Source: Tupaia tana
Taxonomy: Eukaryota > Chordata > Mammalia > Scandentia > Tupaiidae
Direction: 5' to 3'
Length of the DNA stretch: 64,000 nucleotides
NCBI GenBank assembly: GCA_026018925.1
Contig: JAKSZU010000016.1
Coordinates: 34,715,377-34,779,376, forward strand
Shown here: piece by piece, positions 1 through 12,035 of the stretch
Position numbering within the stretch: position 1 is the first letter of the stretch
How the letters are laid out: each line of letters opens with the position of its first letter
Notes under the pieces: generated by a model
Seen by the model: only the letters and a program-made list of their open reading frames with translations
Database searches by the model: none
What the model was told of the DNA's origin: nothing
Position numbers and translations under genes: made by a program

Positions 1-474
1 GAATATCTGGAAATATTGAAAACTAATTCAAGAATAAGTAGACTATTTCGGTAGACTTCTAATATATGATGAGATTGAATTAGTAATAATAATAACCCAT
101 GAAACAAAGCCCAGATCCATATAGTTTCACCAACGAATTCTACCAAACACTTAAACAATAAATTATACAATTCTTTGAAAGTCCAATATTATCCTGATAC
201 CAAAAACCAGACAACATTATTGCAAAACTAAAGAGCAGCATTTGTTATGAATATGAGTGCAAAAACTGTCAACAAAATAGCAAACTGAATCCATGAACAT
301 ATAAAAATAATTATAAATCATGACCAAGTGTGATTGATCCCAAAAATATAAGGTTGATTTAATATCGAAAAATCAATTAATGTAACTCATGTATATCAGT
401 ATTCATAATAAATTAAAATGACATGAGCCTCTCAATAGATACATTAAAAGTATTTGATAAAATTTAACACCCTT

Positions 475-744
475 GGGACCAGCAGTTAGCGTAATGGCTA
501 TGTCGCTGGACTCCCACGTAGTCGACCGCGGTTCGAGTCCCGGACCTGGCGGCTTAAACTCACGCCGGGCGCGTGTGCGTGCGTGCCCAAGATCCCGAGA
601 GGAGAATGGAGGAGAAGGGATTGCGGCGTGGCCATCCCCCCTGGGGGGTGATTTCCTGCTTTCTATCTCTCTGTCTCTCTCTGTCTGTCTGGCGAGCGCA
701 CGCGCCCTATAGCAAAAACCTCTGCAAAAAAAGAAAAAAAAAAA
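475..744 (+). repeat. SINE-A, full length
   Basis: tRNA-like head with perfect B box GGTTCGAGTCC; long body; A-tail; AATTTAACACCCTT duplicated on both sides. Among the youngest copies. Confidence 0.93.
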
Positions 745-767
745 ATTTAACACCCTTTCTTTTTTTA

Positions 768-934
768 AAAAAAAAGAATTATTTTATTTAACTTTATTTA
801 TTTTAATTTGACCAGGGAGAGACAGAGTGAGCGAGCGAGAGAGAGAGAAAGCAAGCCGCCAGGTCCAGGACTCAAACTGTGGTCGGCCATGTGGGAGTCC
901 AGTGTCATTAACCACCATGCCACCTGCAGGCCTC
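768..934 (-). repeat. SINE-B
   Basis: Head at the high end (CATGTGGGAGTCCAG), tail TTTATTTATTTTAATTTGACC. AACACCCTTTCTT duplicated. Confidence 0.9.
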
Positions 935-959
935 AACACCCCAACACCCTTTCTTGATT

Positions 960-1226
960 GTTTTTTTTTTTTTTTTGGAGAGGTTTTTGCTATAGGGTGC
1001 GTGCGCTCACCAGACAGACAGAAAGAGACAGAGAGACAGAAAGCGAGAAATCACCCCCCAGGGGGGATGGTCACGCCGCAATCCCTTCTCCTCCGTTCTC
1101 CTCTTGGGATCTTGGGCACGCACGCACACGCACCCAGCGTGTTTTAAGCCACCGGGTCTGGGACGCGAACCACGGTCGACTACATGGGAGTCTAGCGACA
1201 TAGCCATTACGCTAACTGCTGGTCCC
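960..1226 (-). repeat. SINE-A, full length
   Basis: T-run, GGAGAGGTTTTTGCTATAGG, head ending GCTAACTGCTGGTCCC; CTTGATT duplicated. Confidence 0.93.
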
Positions 1227-1609
1227 TTGATTTTTTTTTTTAAAAGGAGGAATAGAAGGAAACTTTTCCAATTTGATAAGGGGCCTAAATGAAAAAGCCA
1301 TTCTAACATCATCCTTAAAGATGAAAGCTTAGGTGCTTTTCCCCGTATCAGGAACAAAACAAGAATCTTTACTCTCATCATTTCTATTCAGGATTGTACA
1401 AGAGGTTCTAACCCAGGTGACCAGGCAAGAAAAAGAAATTAAAGACATGTAGATTAGAAAAGAGGGGGTATCCCTATTTGCAGTTCACATAGCCTTGTAT
1501 ATAGAAAATTCTGAGTAAAAAATTATTAAAAGTGATAAATGAGTTCAGCAAGATCTCCGCATACAAGAAAATAATGTACAATCATATACAAAAATTGGTA
1601 GTAGTGGCT

Positions 1610-1850
1610 AGCAGGTGGCATGGTTATTAAGGCAGCTGGATTCCACATGGCCAACTGCATGATTTGAATCCTGAACCTGGCAGCTTAAACACACTGGGTG
1701 TATGCATGACTGCCCAAAATCCTAGGAGGAGAATGGAGAAGTGATTGTGGAATTGCTTTCCCTTTGGGAAGGATGTTTTCTCACTTTACCTCCATCTCTG
1801 TCTCGGTCTCTGGTGAGAGCATATGCCCTATAGCAAAATTTTTAAAAAAA
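1610..1850 (+). repeat. SINE-C, old
   Basis: Diverged A-like copy from CTAGCAGGTGGCATGG to CCTATAGCAAAATTTTT. Confidence 0.8.
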
Positions 1851-1869
1851 TCAGTTGTGTTTCTACATA

Positions 1870-2075
1870 CTTGGCCCACTGCTGTTTAAATCCTGGCCCC
1901 AGGAACTTAAAAAATATGCTGGGTCACATGTGTGTGCATGCACCAAATCCCAATGATGGAGAAATGGAGGAGAAGGGATTGAGATTGACCATGCTCCATT
2001 GGGGTGCTCTCTTTCTCTCTCTCTCTCTCTTTTTCTGGCAAGTACACATGCCCTCTGCAGTTGGGGGGCGGGGAG
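1870..2075 (+). repeat. SINE-C, head mostly lost
   Basis: Body from AATCCTGGCCCCAGG through AGGAGAAGGGATTGAG to ACACATGCCCTC. Confidence 0.75.
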
Positions 2076-2084
2076 CCTGATAAT

Positions 2085-3040
2085 AACAAGTGTTGGTGAA
2101 TATGTAGAGAAATCAAAACTTTCATATATGGCTAATGAGAACGTAAAATGGTTCAGCCATTTTGGAGAACAGTCTTACAATGTTTCAAATGATTAAGCAT
2201 AAGAGTTATATGAACCAGAAAATTCACTCCTAGCTTTACACCCAAGAGAAATGGAACTGTATGTCTACATAAAAACTTGCATGTGGATGTTTATAGTGAC
2301 ATTATTCATATTATCCTGAAGTTGAAAACAACCCAAATGTTCATAAGCTGATGAATGAATAAATGAAATGTGATATTCCATGCAATAGAATATTATTCAA
2401 CCACGAAAAGGAGAAATACTACAACATAGATGAACCTTGAAAACATTATGCTGGGAACCAGCAGTTAGCGTAATGGCTATGTCGCTGGACTCCCACGTAG
2501 TCGACTGTGGTTCACGTCCCAGACCCGGTGGCTTAAAACTCATGCCGGGTGCGTGTGCGTGCGTGCCCAAGATCCCGAGAGGAGAATGGAGGAGAAGGGA
2601 TTGCGGCGTGACCATCCCCCCTGGGGGGTGATTTGTTGCTTTCTGTCTCTAATGTCTCTCTCTGTCTGTTTGGCGAGCGCACGCGCCCTATAGGGAAAAT
2701 CTCTCTCTCAAAAAAAAAAAGAAAACATTATGCTAAGTGGAAGAAGCCAGTCACAAAATACCACATATTTATGCTTCCATTCCTATGAAAATTTGAAACA
2801 GAGAATCTACAGAGACAGAAAGATTCACAGCTGCTTAGGACTGGGTGGCAGGATGGGGAAGAGGGGTTGTTAGTTAAAAAGTATAGATTATTTTTTTTAA
2901 GCTGATGAAAATTGTCTAAAATGACTATGGCAATGATTCCACATATGTATAAATATACTAAAGTCATTAAGTGTATGCTTTAAGTGGGTAAGTTACTGGT
3001 ATATAAATTATATCTCAAAACTATTAAAATTTTTTAAAAA
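2085..3040 (+). mobile_element. L1M 3' region
   Basis: The order of phrases (GTTGGTGAATATGTAGAGAAA, AAAATGGTTCAGCCA, GAATATTATTCAACC, ATGAACCTTGA, CATTATGCTAAGTG) follows the L1M 3' end. SINE-A 2453-2720 interrupts it with GAAAACATTATGCT duplicated. Confidence 0.8.
2453..2720 (+). repeat. SINE-A, full length
   Basis: Inserted in an L1M end; GAAAACATTATGCT duplicated. B box has one change (GGTTCACGTCC). Confidence 0.93.
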
Positions 3041-3044
3041 TCTA

Positions 3045-3890
3045 TTATTTTCAATAAGTTTAGATATTTGTGTCATTAAGGAAATTTGTCCAAATCATCT
3101 AAGTTGTTGAATTTATTGGTATAAAATTGTTTGTTTATTTTTTATTCTTTTAATATCTGTGTAATCTGTAGTTATAGCCCCTCATTCTTGATATTGGCAA
3201 TTTGCATCTTCCCTCTGTTTTTATTTTTTTCTTATCCATCTGGCAAAATTTTATCAATTTTTTTTTTTTTTTTTTTTTCTTTTTTTGGAGAGGTTTTTGC
3301 TATAGGGCGCGTGCGCTCGCCAGACAGACAGAGAGACACAGAGAGATAGAAAGCAGGAAATCACCCCCCAGGGGGGATGGCCACGCCGCAATCCCTTCTC
3401 CTCCATTCTCCTCTCGGGATCTTGGGCACGCACGCACACGCGCCCGGCGTGAGTTTAAGCCGCCGGGTCCGGGACTCGAACCGCGGTCGACTATGTGGGA
3501 GTCCAGCGACATAGCCATTACGCTAACTGCTGGTCCCAAAATTTTATCAATTTTATTGATCTTCTCAAAAAGCCAGCTTCTGAGTCCATTAATTTTTCTA
3601 TATTGTCTTATTTTTTTCTCTCATTTATTTCTATATTTCCCTTTATTATTTTTCCTTCTATTTATGTTGGTTTAAATTTGCTCTTATTGAGATTTGTTAA
3701 GGTAGAACTTTGAAACATTGATTTGATAACATTCTTCTTATAGAATTAAGTGCTATAAATTTCCCTTGAAGTGCTGCCTTAGCCAGAATTTCACTAATTT
3801 TTAATAGGTTATGTTTTATTTCCATTTAGTTCAAAATGTTTCCTCATGTACCTTTGTATTTATTTTTTAACCCAGGGATTATTTAAAATT
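3045..3890 (-). mobile_element. L1 ORF2 remnant, antisense
   Basis: Reverse-strand L1 ORF2 sequence around ATTGATCTTCTCAAAAAGCC (about 3555), split by SINE-A 3257-3537 with AAAATTTTATCAATTTT duplicated. Confidence 0.7.
3257..3537 (-). repeat. SINE-A, full length
   Basis: Long T-run and a perfect B box on the minus strand; 17-bp target duplication in antisense L1. Confidence 0.93.
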
Positions 3891-4031
3891 ATGCCACCCC
3901 CATGAGGATCTTTAATAAGTGAAAGAGGAAATAGGGCACAAGGAAGTAACATTAAACAAAATTAAAAGAGAATAAACTAGAAATAGAATAGGAAGAGCAA
4001 AAAATGTCATTTGACAAATGAAATTTCTTTT

Positions 4032-4222
4032 TTAAAAAAATTATTATTTATTTAATTTTATTTATTTATTCATTTGTTTTAATTTGACCAGAGAGAAACA
4101 CAGAGAGAGAGAGAGAGAGAGAAGGAAAGGGAGAAAGGAAGCCGCCAGGTCCGGGACTCTAACTGTGGTCGGCCATGTGGGAGTGTCCAGCACCTTAACC
4201 ACCATGCCACCTGCTGGTCCCC
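4032..4222 (-). repeat. SINE-B
   Basis: Tail TTTTAATTTGACCAGAGAG, head ending CACCTGCTGGTCCCC; CAAATGAAATTTCTTT duplicated. Confidence 0.9.
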
Positions 4223-4599
4223 ACAAATGAAATTTCTTTACATATTCAATATAATTACAGCAACAAGGAATTGTAACTAGACCAAAAAGGAAAAGACATT
4301 CATAATCATAGATCTTAGATTATATTTTTAAGATAAAATTTATTTTTAAAAAAGCAAATCTGTAATAAATATTGCTTTCACATGTTGTGAAGAACATGTA
4401 TAAAAACCATAGATAGAAAAATATCAAATCTGTTAAAAGAATAATTCGTTGAAAAATCAAATAATTTGCACAAAGCAATGTTAATGCGTATTTAATGTAT
4501 ATTATTAATCCAGTATATTATCAAAACAGTACTTTATTAAATAGATATGTTTTTATAAAAGCAACCAAGCATGTTTTAATTTTATGAATTTTAAAAATG

Positions 4600-4698
4600 T
4601 CAATTTCTTGCTTTCTGTCTCCTTGTCTCTGTCTCTCCAGTGAGCATACGCTCCCTATAGCAAAAATCTCTCTCTTTCTAAAAAAGAAAGAAAGAAAT
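4600..4698 (+). repeat. SINE-A/C 3' fragment
   Basis: Only the 3' part, from TTTCTTGCTTTCTGTCTC to CCTATAGCAAAAATCTCTC. Confidence 0.7.
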
Positions 4699-4799
4699 GT
4701 GGAAAGTAATTTCAGGAAAAGAATAGCTAGAGAATGGAAAATATCAGAGCAAGTAGCCCATAGTGTACAGCATCACTTACAAATGAAAATTACTTATTT

Positions 4800-4895
4800 A
4801 TTTAATTTTTTAGAGAGAGATTTTTGCTATAGGATGCGTGCTTGCCAGAGAGACAGAAAGAGATGGAAAGCAAGAAATCACCTTCTCCAGTTGAA
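4800..4895 (-). repeat. SINE-A/C 3' fragment
   Basis: GAGAGATTTTTGCTATAGG to AAGAAATCACC; the rest is missing. Confidence 0.7.
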
Positions 4896-5039
4896 GGTGA
4901 AGAGATAGGGTACCCTGAGAGGAAGGGCTGTGGATTGAGAACGGACAAATAAAAGCAGAGGTCAGGTGGACAGAGAAATATGAGAAACCAAAAAAAAATC
5001 TCTCCTCCAAGGGAAGAGTCACTCCTCTTCATCTACAGA

Positions 5040-6420
5040 CAGTACAATGGAACTCATGGAAATGTCTGATAAAAAATTTAGAATATTCATAATGATAAAA
5101 CTAACAGAGATGCAAGAGGAGAGAGACAATAAACTCCAGAAGATGCAGTAGAAAAGAGTCAACGAATTCTAGGAAGTGAGGAAGTTCTTGAACGATCTGA
5201 AAGAGGAAATACACATCATAAAAAAGAATCAAGCAGAACTGTTTGAGATGAAGGCTGTAAAACAAGAAATCAAAACCTCCCTTGAAAGTATTAAAAGCAG
5301 ACTAGGGACCAGCAGTTAGCGTAATGGCTATGTTGTTGGACTCCCATGTAGTTGACCCTGGTTTGAGTCCCGGAGTCAGTGGCTTAAACTCACGCCGGAC
5401 GTGTGTGCGTGTGTGCCCAAGATCCCAAGAGGAGAATGGAGGAGAAGGGACTACAGCGTGGCCATCCCCCCTAGGGGGTGATTTCTCACTTTCTATCTCT
5501 CTGTCTCTCTCTGTCTTTCTGGCTAGCGCATGCTCCCGATAGCAAAAACCTCTCAAAAAAAAAAAAAAAAAAAAAAAAAGCAGACTAGATCATACAGAAG
5601 ATTGAATCTCGGATGTAGAAGACAGAATCGCTGACCTAGAAAAATCCACCATGAAGACTGAGAAAATAGCCCTAAAAAGTGAGAATAATATACAAGAAAT
5701 ACTAGACACCATTAAGTGTCCAAACATCTGGATAATCGATATCCCAGAAGGTGAAGAGACTTATTAGGGCATTGATGATCTATTTCATGAAATCCTGGAA
5801 GAAAACTTTCCCAACCTAGAGAGGCATTCAAATATCCAGATCCAAGAAATACAAAGGATCTCAAAAAGAATCAACCCAAGAAGATCTTCTCCAAGACACA
5901 TTATACTAGGTCGATTAAAACGACAAAGTCAAGATTGTGAAATTGATAAGTGAGAAACATCAAATTTCTTACAAAGGATATCCCATCAGGCTAACAGTGG
6001 ACCTCTCATCAGAAACGATGCAAGCAAAGAAAGAATGGGAAAATATATTCAAAGTATTAAGTGAAAAACAATTTCAACCAAGAATACTATACCTGGCAAG
6101 ATTATCCTTCATATGGGAAGAAAAGACAAAAACATTCTCAGATAAACAAAAATGGAAAGAATTTACCAACACCAGGCCAGCTCTCCAAGAAGTTCAAAAT
6201 GGAGTGCTATCCCAGGAATACTAAATACAGACACACAGAAATAAGAGTGCAAAAACAACCAAGAGAATGGCCAACTTAATTGTAGGGACAAATCTAGAGT
6301 TGAATGTTATCTTCCAGAATTTAAATGGAAAAAATCGGACCACAGCAGGAGAGAGATTAATTACATGAGACTAAACTGGTAAAATAGAATTTTGTGACTT
6401 TTGACTAAAACATTACTGAT
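5040..6420 (+). mobile_element. HAL1/L1 ORF1 remnant
   Basis: The stretch before 5900 codes a damaged coiled-coil region (repeated Lys/Glu/Ile-rich helices). The frame at 5937-6224 matches the L1 ORF1p C-terminal domain (GYPIRLTVDLSSETMQAKKE, FQPRILYLARLSF, TRPALQEV). No ORF2 follows, which suits HAL1. A SINE-A interrupts it at 5305-5578 with GCAGACTAG duplicated. Confidence 0.8.
5305..5578 (+). repeat. SINE-A, full length
   Basis: Inside the HAL1 remnant; GCAGACTAG duplicated; a 25-base A-tail. Confidence 0.92.
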
Positions 6421-6497
6421 TTTCTTCTATGCTGTGTTTCCCAGATTTAAGAATGTTTATCTTCTCTTGAAATGTCAATAGGTTCATGTACCTACTA

Positions 6498-6985
6498 TTT
6501 TTTTTTTTTTTTTTTGAGTTCTGGTGAAATTTTATTTAGAAAAAGATAAACATCACTGATTCTAAAGATTTCAATTTTTCTTTTCTTAAATGCCACACTA
6601 ATATCTAACTATAGACATAAAACAGTCCTCAATGACAGAAGTATTTACACACTGAATACAGAATAAATATCATTGATTCATTTTGTATTCCTACTGAATA
6701 GAATCCTAACCTGTGTCCTGGATTTAAGTCTTAAGCAAATTTCTCTTAACAGTTTTTTGACTTCAGTTTAATAAACCTAAAACTTTAATTTCTTGAAATT
6801 AAAAAAATACATATATTTTAAAAAATAAAATATTTATTTAAGGGCCACAGTAAACTATATAGCCTCAGCTTGGTGCTACTTTATAGTGTGTTCATTCTCC
6901 TCAGAGAGTTTCGTGCCTAAATTCAGACATGTGTTCACAGATGTGTAGGTACCAGCTGAACTTTCAATTGAACATGTTTAGATTA
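6498..6985 (-). pseudogene. Retrocopied 3' UTR of an unidentified mRNA
   Basis: The T-run at 6500-6517 is followed on the minus-strand reading by the layout of an mRNA 3' end: AATAAA (reverse of TTTATT near 6532) about 17 nt before the A-tail, and a low-complexity AT-rich UTR of about 450 nt without an open frame. I do not recognise the parent gene. The 5' boundary is approximate and no target duplication was found. Confidence 0.5.
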
Positions 6986-7101
6986 AGATATTTTGTAAGT
7001 CAACAAAATGTGGGGAAAAAAGGAATGGAAAGCAATTATAGATACCAGAAACAATGTGGGAGGAGGGTAGGAAATGGCAGAGGATGAGAAACGGGGGGGA
7101 A

Positions 7102-7109
<8 letters not shown>

Positions 7110-7151
<42 letters not shown>
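7110..7151. repeat. (A)n(TA)n microsatellite
   Basis: A GGGGGGG run, about 19 A, then a TA run to 7151. Confidence 0.9.
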
Positions 7152-7156
<5 letters not shown>

Positions 7157-7319
7157 TGGAAAATTTTTTGTTGACAAAAACATGTATGATTAAGCCACTA
7201 TACAATGTGTTCTGGAAGGGAAATCATGTTTTGTATGCTGTGATGATGTTCAGTGAATAAATGTAAAATCAATAAAAATAAATTAACTAATAAAAAATAA
7301 ACTTGATAACTTTTTTAAA

Positions 7320-7487
7320 AGATTAATTTATTTTAAATTTTATTTATTATCATTGTTCTTCAATTTTGACCAGAAAGAGACAGAGAGAAAGAGAGAGTGA
7401 GAAAGCAAGCCACCAGGTCCGAGACTTGAATTATGGTCGGCCATATGGGAGTCCAGCACCTCAACCACCATGCCATATGCCGGCCCC
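7320..7487 (-). repeat. SINE-B
   Basis: TTCAATTTTGACCAGAAAG to GCCATATGCCGGCCCC; TAAACTTGATAAC duplicated. Confidence 0.88.
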
Positions 7488-7634
7488 TAAACTTGATAAC
7501 ATTTAACTCAGGAATCTCACATTTCCTTCAAACAGTTGGTGTGATCTCCCTGGCACCTCATATATGAATACCTGCTGGTTTTATTCTTTCCCTCCCTTTC
7601 TCTCTTCCTTCCTTCTTTCCCTCACTAAGTGTAT

Positions 7635-7868
7635 TTACTTATGCCAGGGGATGTTTGCAATTCCAGGAGACAGGAAGGGAATATGGAAAAGCACCTCCCA
7701 TGGGGAATAACCCTCCCAAAATCCTTTCTCCTCCATCTCTCCCTTTTTTGGAGATTTTGGGCACACATATACATGTGCCCAGCACATTTTTCAAGCTGTC
7801 AGGGTCCAGGACTCAAACTGCTCATGTGAGACCCACCTACCTTAACCACCACACCATAGGGTGGCCTC
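7635..7868 (-). repeat. SINE-C, old
   Basis: Antisense A-like copy with AAAATCCTTTCTCCTCCATC and a worn head. Confidence 0.75.
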
Positions 7869-7975
7869 CTTCCCTCATTTATTATTTTGTGCATGAAACT
7901 ATGACAACAGTCAATCTACAAAATCCTACAAAACTGTGAAAATGTGAAAGGAGACTAATTTAAAAAGATGCATTT

Positions 7976-8235
7976 AGGACCAGCCAGTGCTGTGGTAGTT
8001 AAGCAGGGTGGAGCCCAAATAGCCAACAGTGAAGTTCGAGTCCCAGATTCAGTGGCTTAGAAAAACATGCTGCATACATGTACATGCATGCCCAAACTCC
8101 CAAGAGGAGAAATGAAGGAGAGGGTATTTTGATAATGGCCATCCCCTTTGGGGGTGCTTTCTCATTTTCCTTCTTTCTCTCTTTTTCTCTCCAGTGAGTA
8201 CACATGCCCTATAGCAAAATAAAAATAAATAAAGT
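7976..8235 (+). repeat. SINE-C, old
   Basis: From AGGACCAGCCAGTGCTGTGG to CCTATAGCAAAATAAAAAT. Confidence 0.8.
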
Positions 8236-8239
8236 TTGA

Positions 8240-8860
8240 AATTTAAAAAAATGTTTTTAAAGATAGGTTTAATAGGCAACTATTCCACTATGAAAACTAC
8301 TAAATCATCATCCCAAAGAACAAAAAACTCAAAGCTTGTTTGCCTGACTTTTGGTTCTAAAAAGAATGACTTTATTTTTCTTTGTAATTATAGAAACTTA
8401 GAAAAATAATTCTTCCTTCCCCTCCACTTTTTTTTTTAAAAGTGGCTTATTGATGAGATGACACTTCAAATTCTTTGCAAGGATGGAATTTTTGCTTTTG
8501 GGCTCTCGTTTTTATAATGCTGTAGTGAAATGGATATGACTTGACATCAGAAGAACAGTTGATCTGATCAGATTTATTTTCCATTTCCTTTTGCTAGGTC
8601 CTTAACTTGAAATCAGTGTAACAAAGTCATACACGCAGAAGTGTACACACAAACACACAATAAATATATAAAAATACAGAAAATATATACATGATAGATA
8701 AAATATTAACATAAATAATAGATATATTTACATGCAAATATAAATGTGTATGTGTGGAAACTAACATTTATATTATTTGTAGTCCAAGATCTTTACAAAA
8801 AATTGCAAGCACTAAAAAAAAAAATCGCAACCGAGCAATAACTGTAAAAAATAATTTTTA
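8240..8860. other. AT-rich intergenic DNA
   Basis: No recognisable gene or repeat; simple AT-rich stretches near 8650-8750. Confidence 0.5.
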
Positions 8861-8861
8861 C

Positions 8862-9130
8862 GGGACCAGCAGTTGGCATAATGGCTATGTCCCTGAACTC
8901 CCATGTAGTGGTCCGCACTTCGAGTCCCAGACCCAGTGGCTTAAACTCACACCAGGCATGTGTGTGTGCGTGCCCAAGATCCTGAGAGGAGAATGGAGGA
9001 GAAGGGATTGCGGTGTGGCCATCCCCCCTGGGGGGGGGGGTGATTTCTCGCTTTCTGTCTCTCTGTCTCTCTCTGTCTTTCTGGCAAGCACACACACCCT
9101 ATAGCAAAAACCTCTCCAAAAAAAAAAAAG
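8862..9130 (+). repeat. SINE-A, full length
   Basis: GGGACCAGCAGTTGGCATAA to CTATAGCAAAAACCTCTCC and A-tail; a nine-G run in the body. Confidence 0.92.
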
Positions 9131-9242
9131 TTTTAGTTTTCACTTGTGGAAAGAATATGAGGGATTTAAAACATTCATAAAAATATGAATTATGAAACAA
9201 ACTATGGATGAATTTCACATTTTTTTGAATCAGAAAAATTTA

Positions 9243-9725
9243 AACTTTTTTTTTTTTTTTTTGGCATGTCTTATTTTATTTAGATAGCATTCCGATCACA
9301 CATGGTCCGAGCACATTCAAATAATATAAATCAAGTATATAATCAGCTGTTAAAAGACTGGTCTTCAAACATCATAGCCAACATGCCACGCTTGCCTATG
9401 ATTTCGCCAACGTAAAACCACATCCACACCTCGGTGGCCACCAAACCATTCAGCAGAACTTCCTTAACCGTGAGCTGTTTGAAGCTACTGGTTTGAGCAC
9501 TACTATTTTTTTCAGGCTCTGAATAGCTGCAGGGATCTCAGCAGGGGTTGGAGGAACCAGCTCTACCTTGGCAGTAGTGCCAAAATGTGGCCAATCGAGG
9601 CGAGGCTTCGAGTAAGTCAGCAGGTTCACCAGCGCGGGGCGTTCTCCACGAGGTTACGGACAAACTGGGCCATGGTCCTGTGAGAAGTCCGTCGCCTGGA
9701 ACGGCCGGCTGAATGTCACCCCCAG
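9243..9725 (-). pseudogene. ATP5MG: ATP5MG (ATP synthase subunit g) processed pseudogene
   Basis: Reverse-strand copy; start codon 9673-9671, stop region 9365-9367. Translation gives MAQFVRNLVE at the start, then after frameshifts YSKPRL, KVELVPPTPAEIP, KQLTVKEVLLNGLVATEVW and FYVGEIIGKRG. A base is missing near both ends, so it cannot code. The T-run at 9246-9263 is the reversed A-tail. The duplication CAGAAAAATTTAAACT/CAGAAAAATGTAAACT flanks it. Confidence 0.9.
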
Positions 9726-10633
9726 AAAAATGTAAACTTTAATTCCCATTTTTCCATGAACTTTTGAAGTCCCTTGGCACATATTAAATATTCTTTCTTT
9801 GATTAGTTTCATTTGGAAATGTATGACTTTGAGAGAAATTACTTAGTATTACTTTTAGTTTCATCATCCTAAATAGAGTCCATGGCCTTTAATATGTTTC
9901 CTGAGACTCTGAGACCTGATCATAATCATAACTTCATTGGCATATGCAACTCTAATCCCACCTGCACTTCCATTGTGCTCCAGGTTGTAATCATACTAAC
10001 TTTTAAAAAATATGTGCAATATTCCATATTCCTCCTCCCTTCCATGATTTAATTTCTCTGGGCTTTTTATATCTGAAAAATGAGGCGGTTAGGGCAAAAA
10101 CTCCAATTCCATAAAATCTTTTTCTTCTTTTCAGTTTTATAAAAATTTTAATAATTAGTACAATGAAATAAAAGTTCAAGAGACTAGCAAGACTTGAAAC
10201 AAAACAACATGTAGCTGTCTGTCTCATCCCTTTTGTGACTTGAGACAAGCACTGCCAATTCTTTTAATTGTTTCTTCTATTTATCCACATATTTCTAACT
10301 TTTTTTTTTTGCTACTGTTGATTTTTTGGTTTTAGATAAAATCATCCTAAAAGGATAATGAGGACTGAGCCCTTTTAGAAAATGACCTGTAAATATGTAT
10401 TTACCTTCTTCCATGTGCCCACTATAATTATATCAACATTTTTTCCTACATATGTTCACAGCTAAGCCATAAATTTTTTTTTTGAATAACATTTTGTTTT
10501 ATTTGGATTAAACATTTGCCTTGTTCTCTGGATCTTTCAAAAACATAGCCCCACATTCTCCAATAAAACATACAGAGTTATATTTGGTAAGTGAAGGACA
10601 GAAGTTGTGTGGATATAAAAATGAGACTGGAGT

Positions 10634-10817
10634 GGGACCAGCAGGTGGCATGGTGGTTAAGGCACTGCACACTCCCACATGGCCGACCGTGGTTTGAGTC
10701 CTGGACCTGGTGGCTTGCTTTCTCACTTGCCCTCTCTCTCTTTCTGTCTGCGTCTTGTTCTGGTTAAATTAAAAAATAAGTGAATGAATAAATAAAATTA
10801 AATAATTCTTTTAAAAA
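10634..10817 (+). repeat. SINE-B
   Basis: Head like SINE-A, then GGCTTGCTTTCTCAC and GGTTAAATTAAAAAATAAG; ATGAGACTGGAG/ATGAGAGTGGAG flanks. Confidence 0.9.
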
Positions 10818-10854
10818 AATGAGAGTGGAGTAAAAGGGATTAAATCTCTCTCTC

Positions 10855-11040
10855 TTTTTTTAAAGGACAGAGTCTGTTGTCACAATCCTTCTGTCTCAGC
10901 TTCCCGAGTTACTGGGATCATAGACACACGCACCACTCCTAGCCTTTAGGTTAGATGGGAAATTGAACTCGGGCCTCCCAAGTGGAGTAAGTCTGCAGAA
11001 TACAACATCTTCACATCATGCACCATCATGACTATAAACC
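10855..11040 (-). repeat. 7SL/Alu-like monomer, diverged
   Basis: On the minus strand the phrase order GGAGTGGTGCGTGTG, ATCCCAGTAACTCGGGAAGC, TGAGACAGAAGGATTG parallels 7SL RNA/Alu left-arm sequence. Confidence 0.6.
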
Positions 11041-11847
11041 ATCTTTAATGATAAGTAGGAAACCAAGAAAATATTTTAAGTCTACCTCATTGCCTAATTT
11101 ATGAAATTTAGCAATACAACATTTTCCCCCCAAAACTCCAGAAGAAACAAATAAACAAATTATTATGTTTTAAAAATATGTAGCTTTTAAACTATGTAGA
11201 GGAGTGTGAGATTAAATCTGATTCTGAGAACCTGGCAGCCTTCATGGGGGAGGAGATATTTAAACTGGTTCCTTAAGCAAGATATTGAAAGGCAGAGGAA
11301 AAAAGTAAGGAATTTTAGGCGGATGAATTGGCTTAAGTCAGAGCCCAGAAGTATAAAATACTCAGTGTTGTAGAGGGCATAAGTGATCTGTGAAACAACT
11401 TGGGAGTGTTGAAAAAGTGCTGAGATCTAATCAGATCTGTACTATAGAAAGATAATTCACATTAGCCACATGGATGGTAGTCAAGTTTGGGGGGGGTATG
11501 GGCATAAGGCAGAGGCAGAGGCAGAAACTAGAGCCTTTAAGTGGTGGGATAATATTTTCCATTTCTTTCCTATCCCCCATAGTATCTAGAATAAAATTAA
11601 GGAGGGGCTTAATAGATAAACATTACTGAACATATTAGAAGGTGTGTTTCATTAAAGTGGAAAGAGGAAAGAACAGGAGAGGGAGAAAAAGTGAACAAGG
11701 AAAGAGGAGCTTTGGGAGGAAACTGTACAAGAGGAAGAAAACAGAGTTGGAAAAATTCTTCTATTGGAGCTTCCATTCTACTCATTCTGTGGAAAATGAC
11801 TGGTCCAATAATAAATTTTTTTTTAACCTTGAAATCTTCCCAATTGC
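11041..11847. other. Unassigned intergenic DNA
   Basis: Part (11210-11560) has the feel of an old dispersed repeat (TTTAAACTGGTTCCTTAAGC) but I cannot name it; no gene. Confidence 0.4.
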
Positions 11848-12035
11848 TGGGGCCAGTAGGTGGCGTGGTGGTTAGGGGACTGGACTCCCACATGGTCAAC
11901 CACAGTTCAAGTTCCGGACCTGGTAGCTTGCTTTCTCACTTTCTCTCTTTCTCTCTTTCTCTCTCTCTCTGTCCCTCTCTGGACAAATTAAAATAAATAA
12001 AGTTAAATAAAAATAATTATTTGAAATAAAAATAA
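11848..12035 (+). repeat. SINE-B
   Basis: GGGGCCAGTAGGTGGCGTGG to CTCTGGACAAATTAAAATAA. Confidence 0.9.

Larger units (their letters stand above)
1..1605 (+). mobile_element. L1 ORF2 remnant, interrupted by three SINEs
   Basis: Pieces at 1-474, 745-767, 935-959 and 1227-1605 resemble the L1 reverse transcriptase and downstream region, with many stops (for example CTATTTGCAG after a GGGGGTATC run near 1465). The insertions are SINE-A 475-744, SINE-B 768-934 and SINE-A 960-1226. Confidence 0.7.

Noticed and set aside
475..550. tRNA gene-like sequences with a B box
   Set aside because: No foldable acceptor stem or CCA context and always followed by the SINE body; they are SINE heads.
403..753. 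Recurring open frames of 60-160 codons with RARALARQTERDRE- or DSHVVDRGSSPGPGGL-like peptides all over the window
   Set aside because: They are translations of SINE-A in several frames; the peptide recurs wherever the SINE does and starts in flanking DNA.
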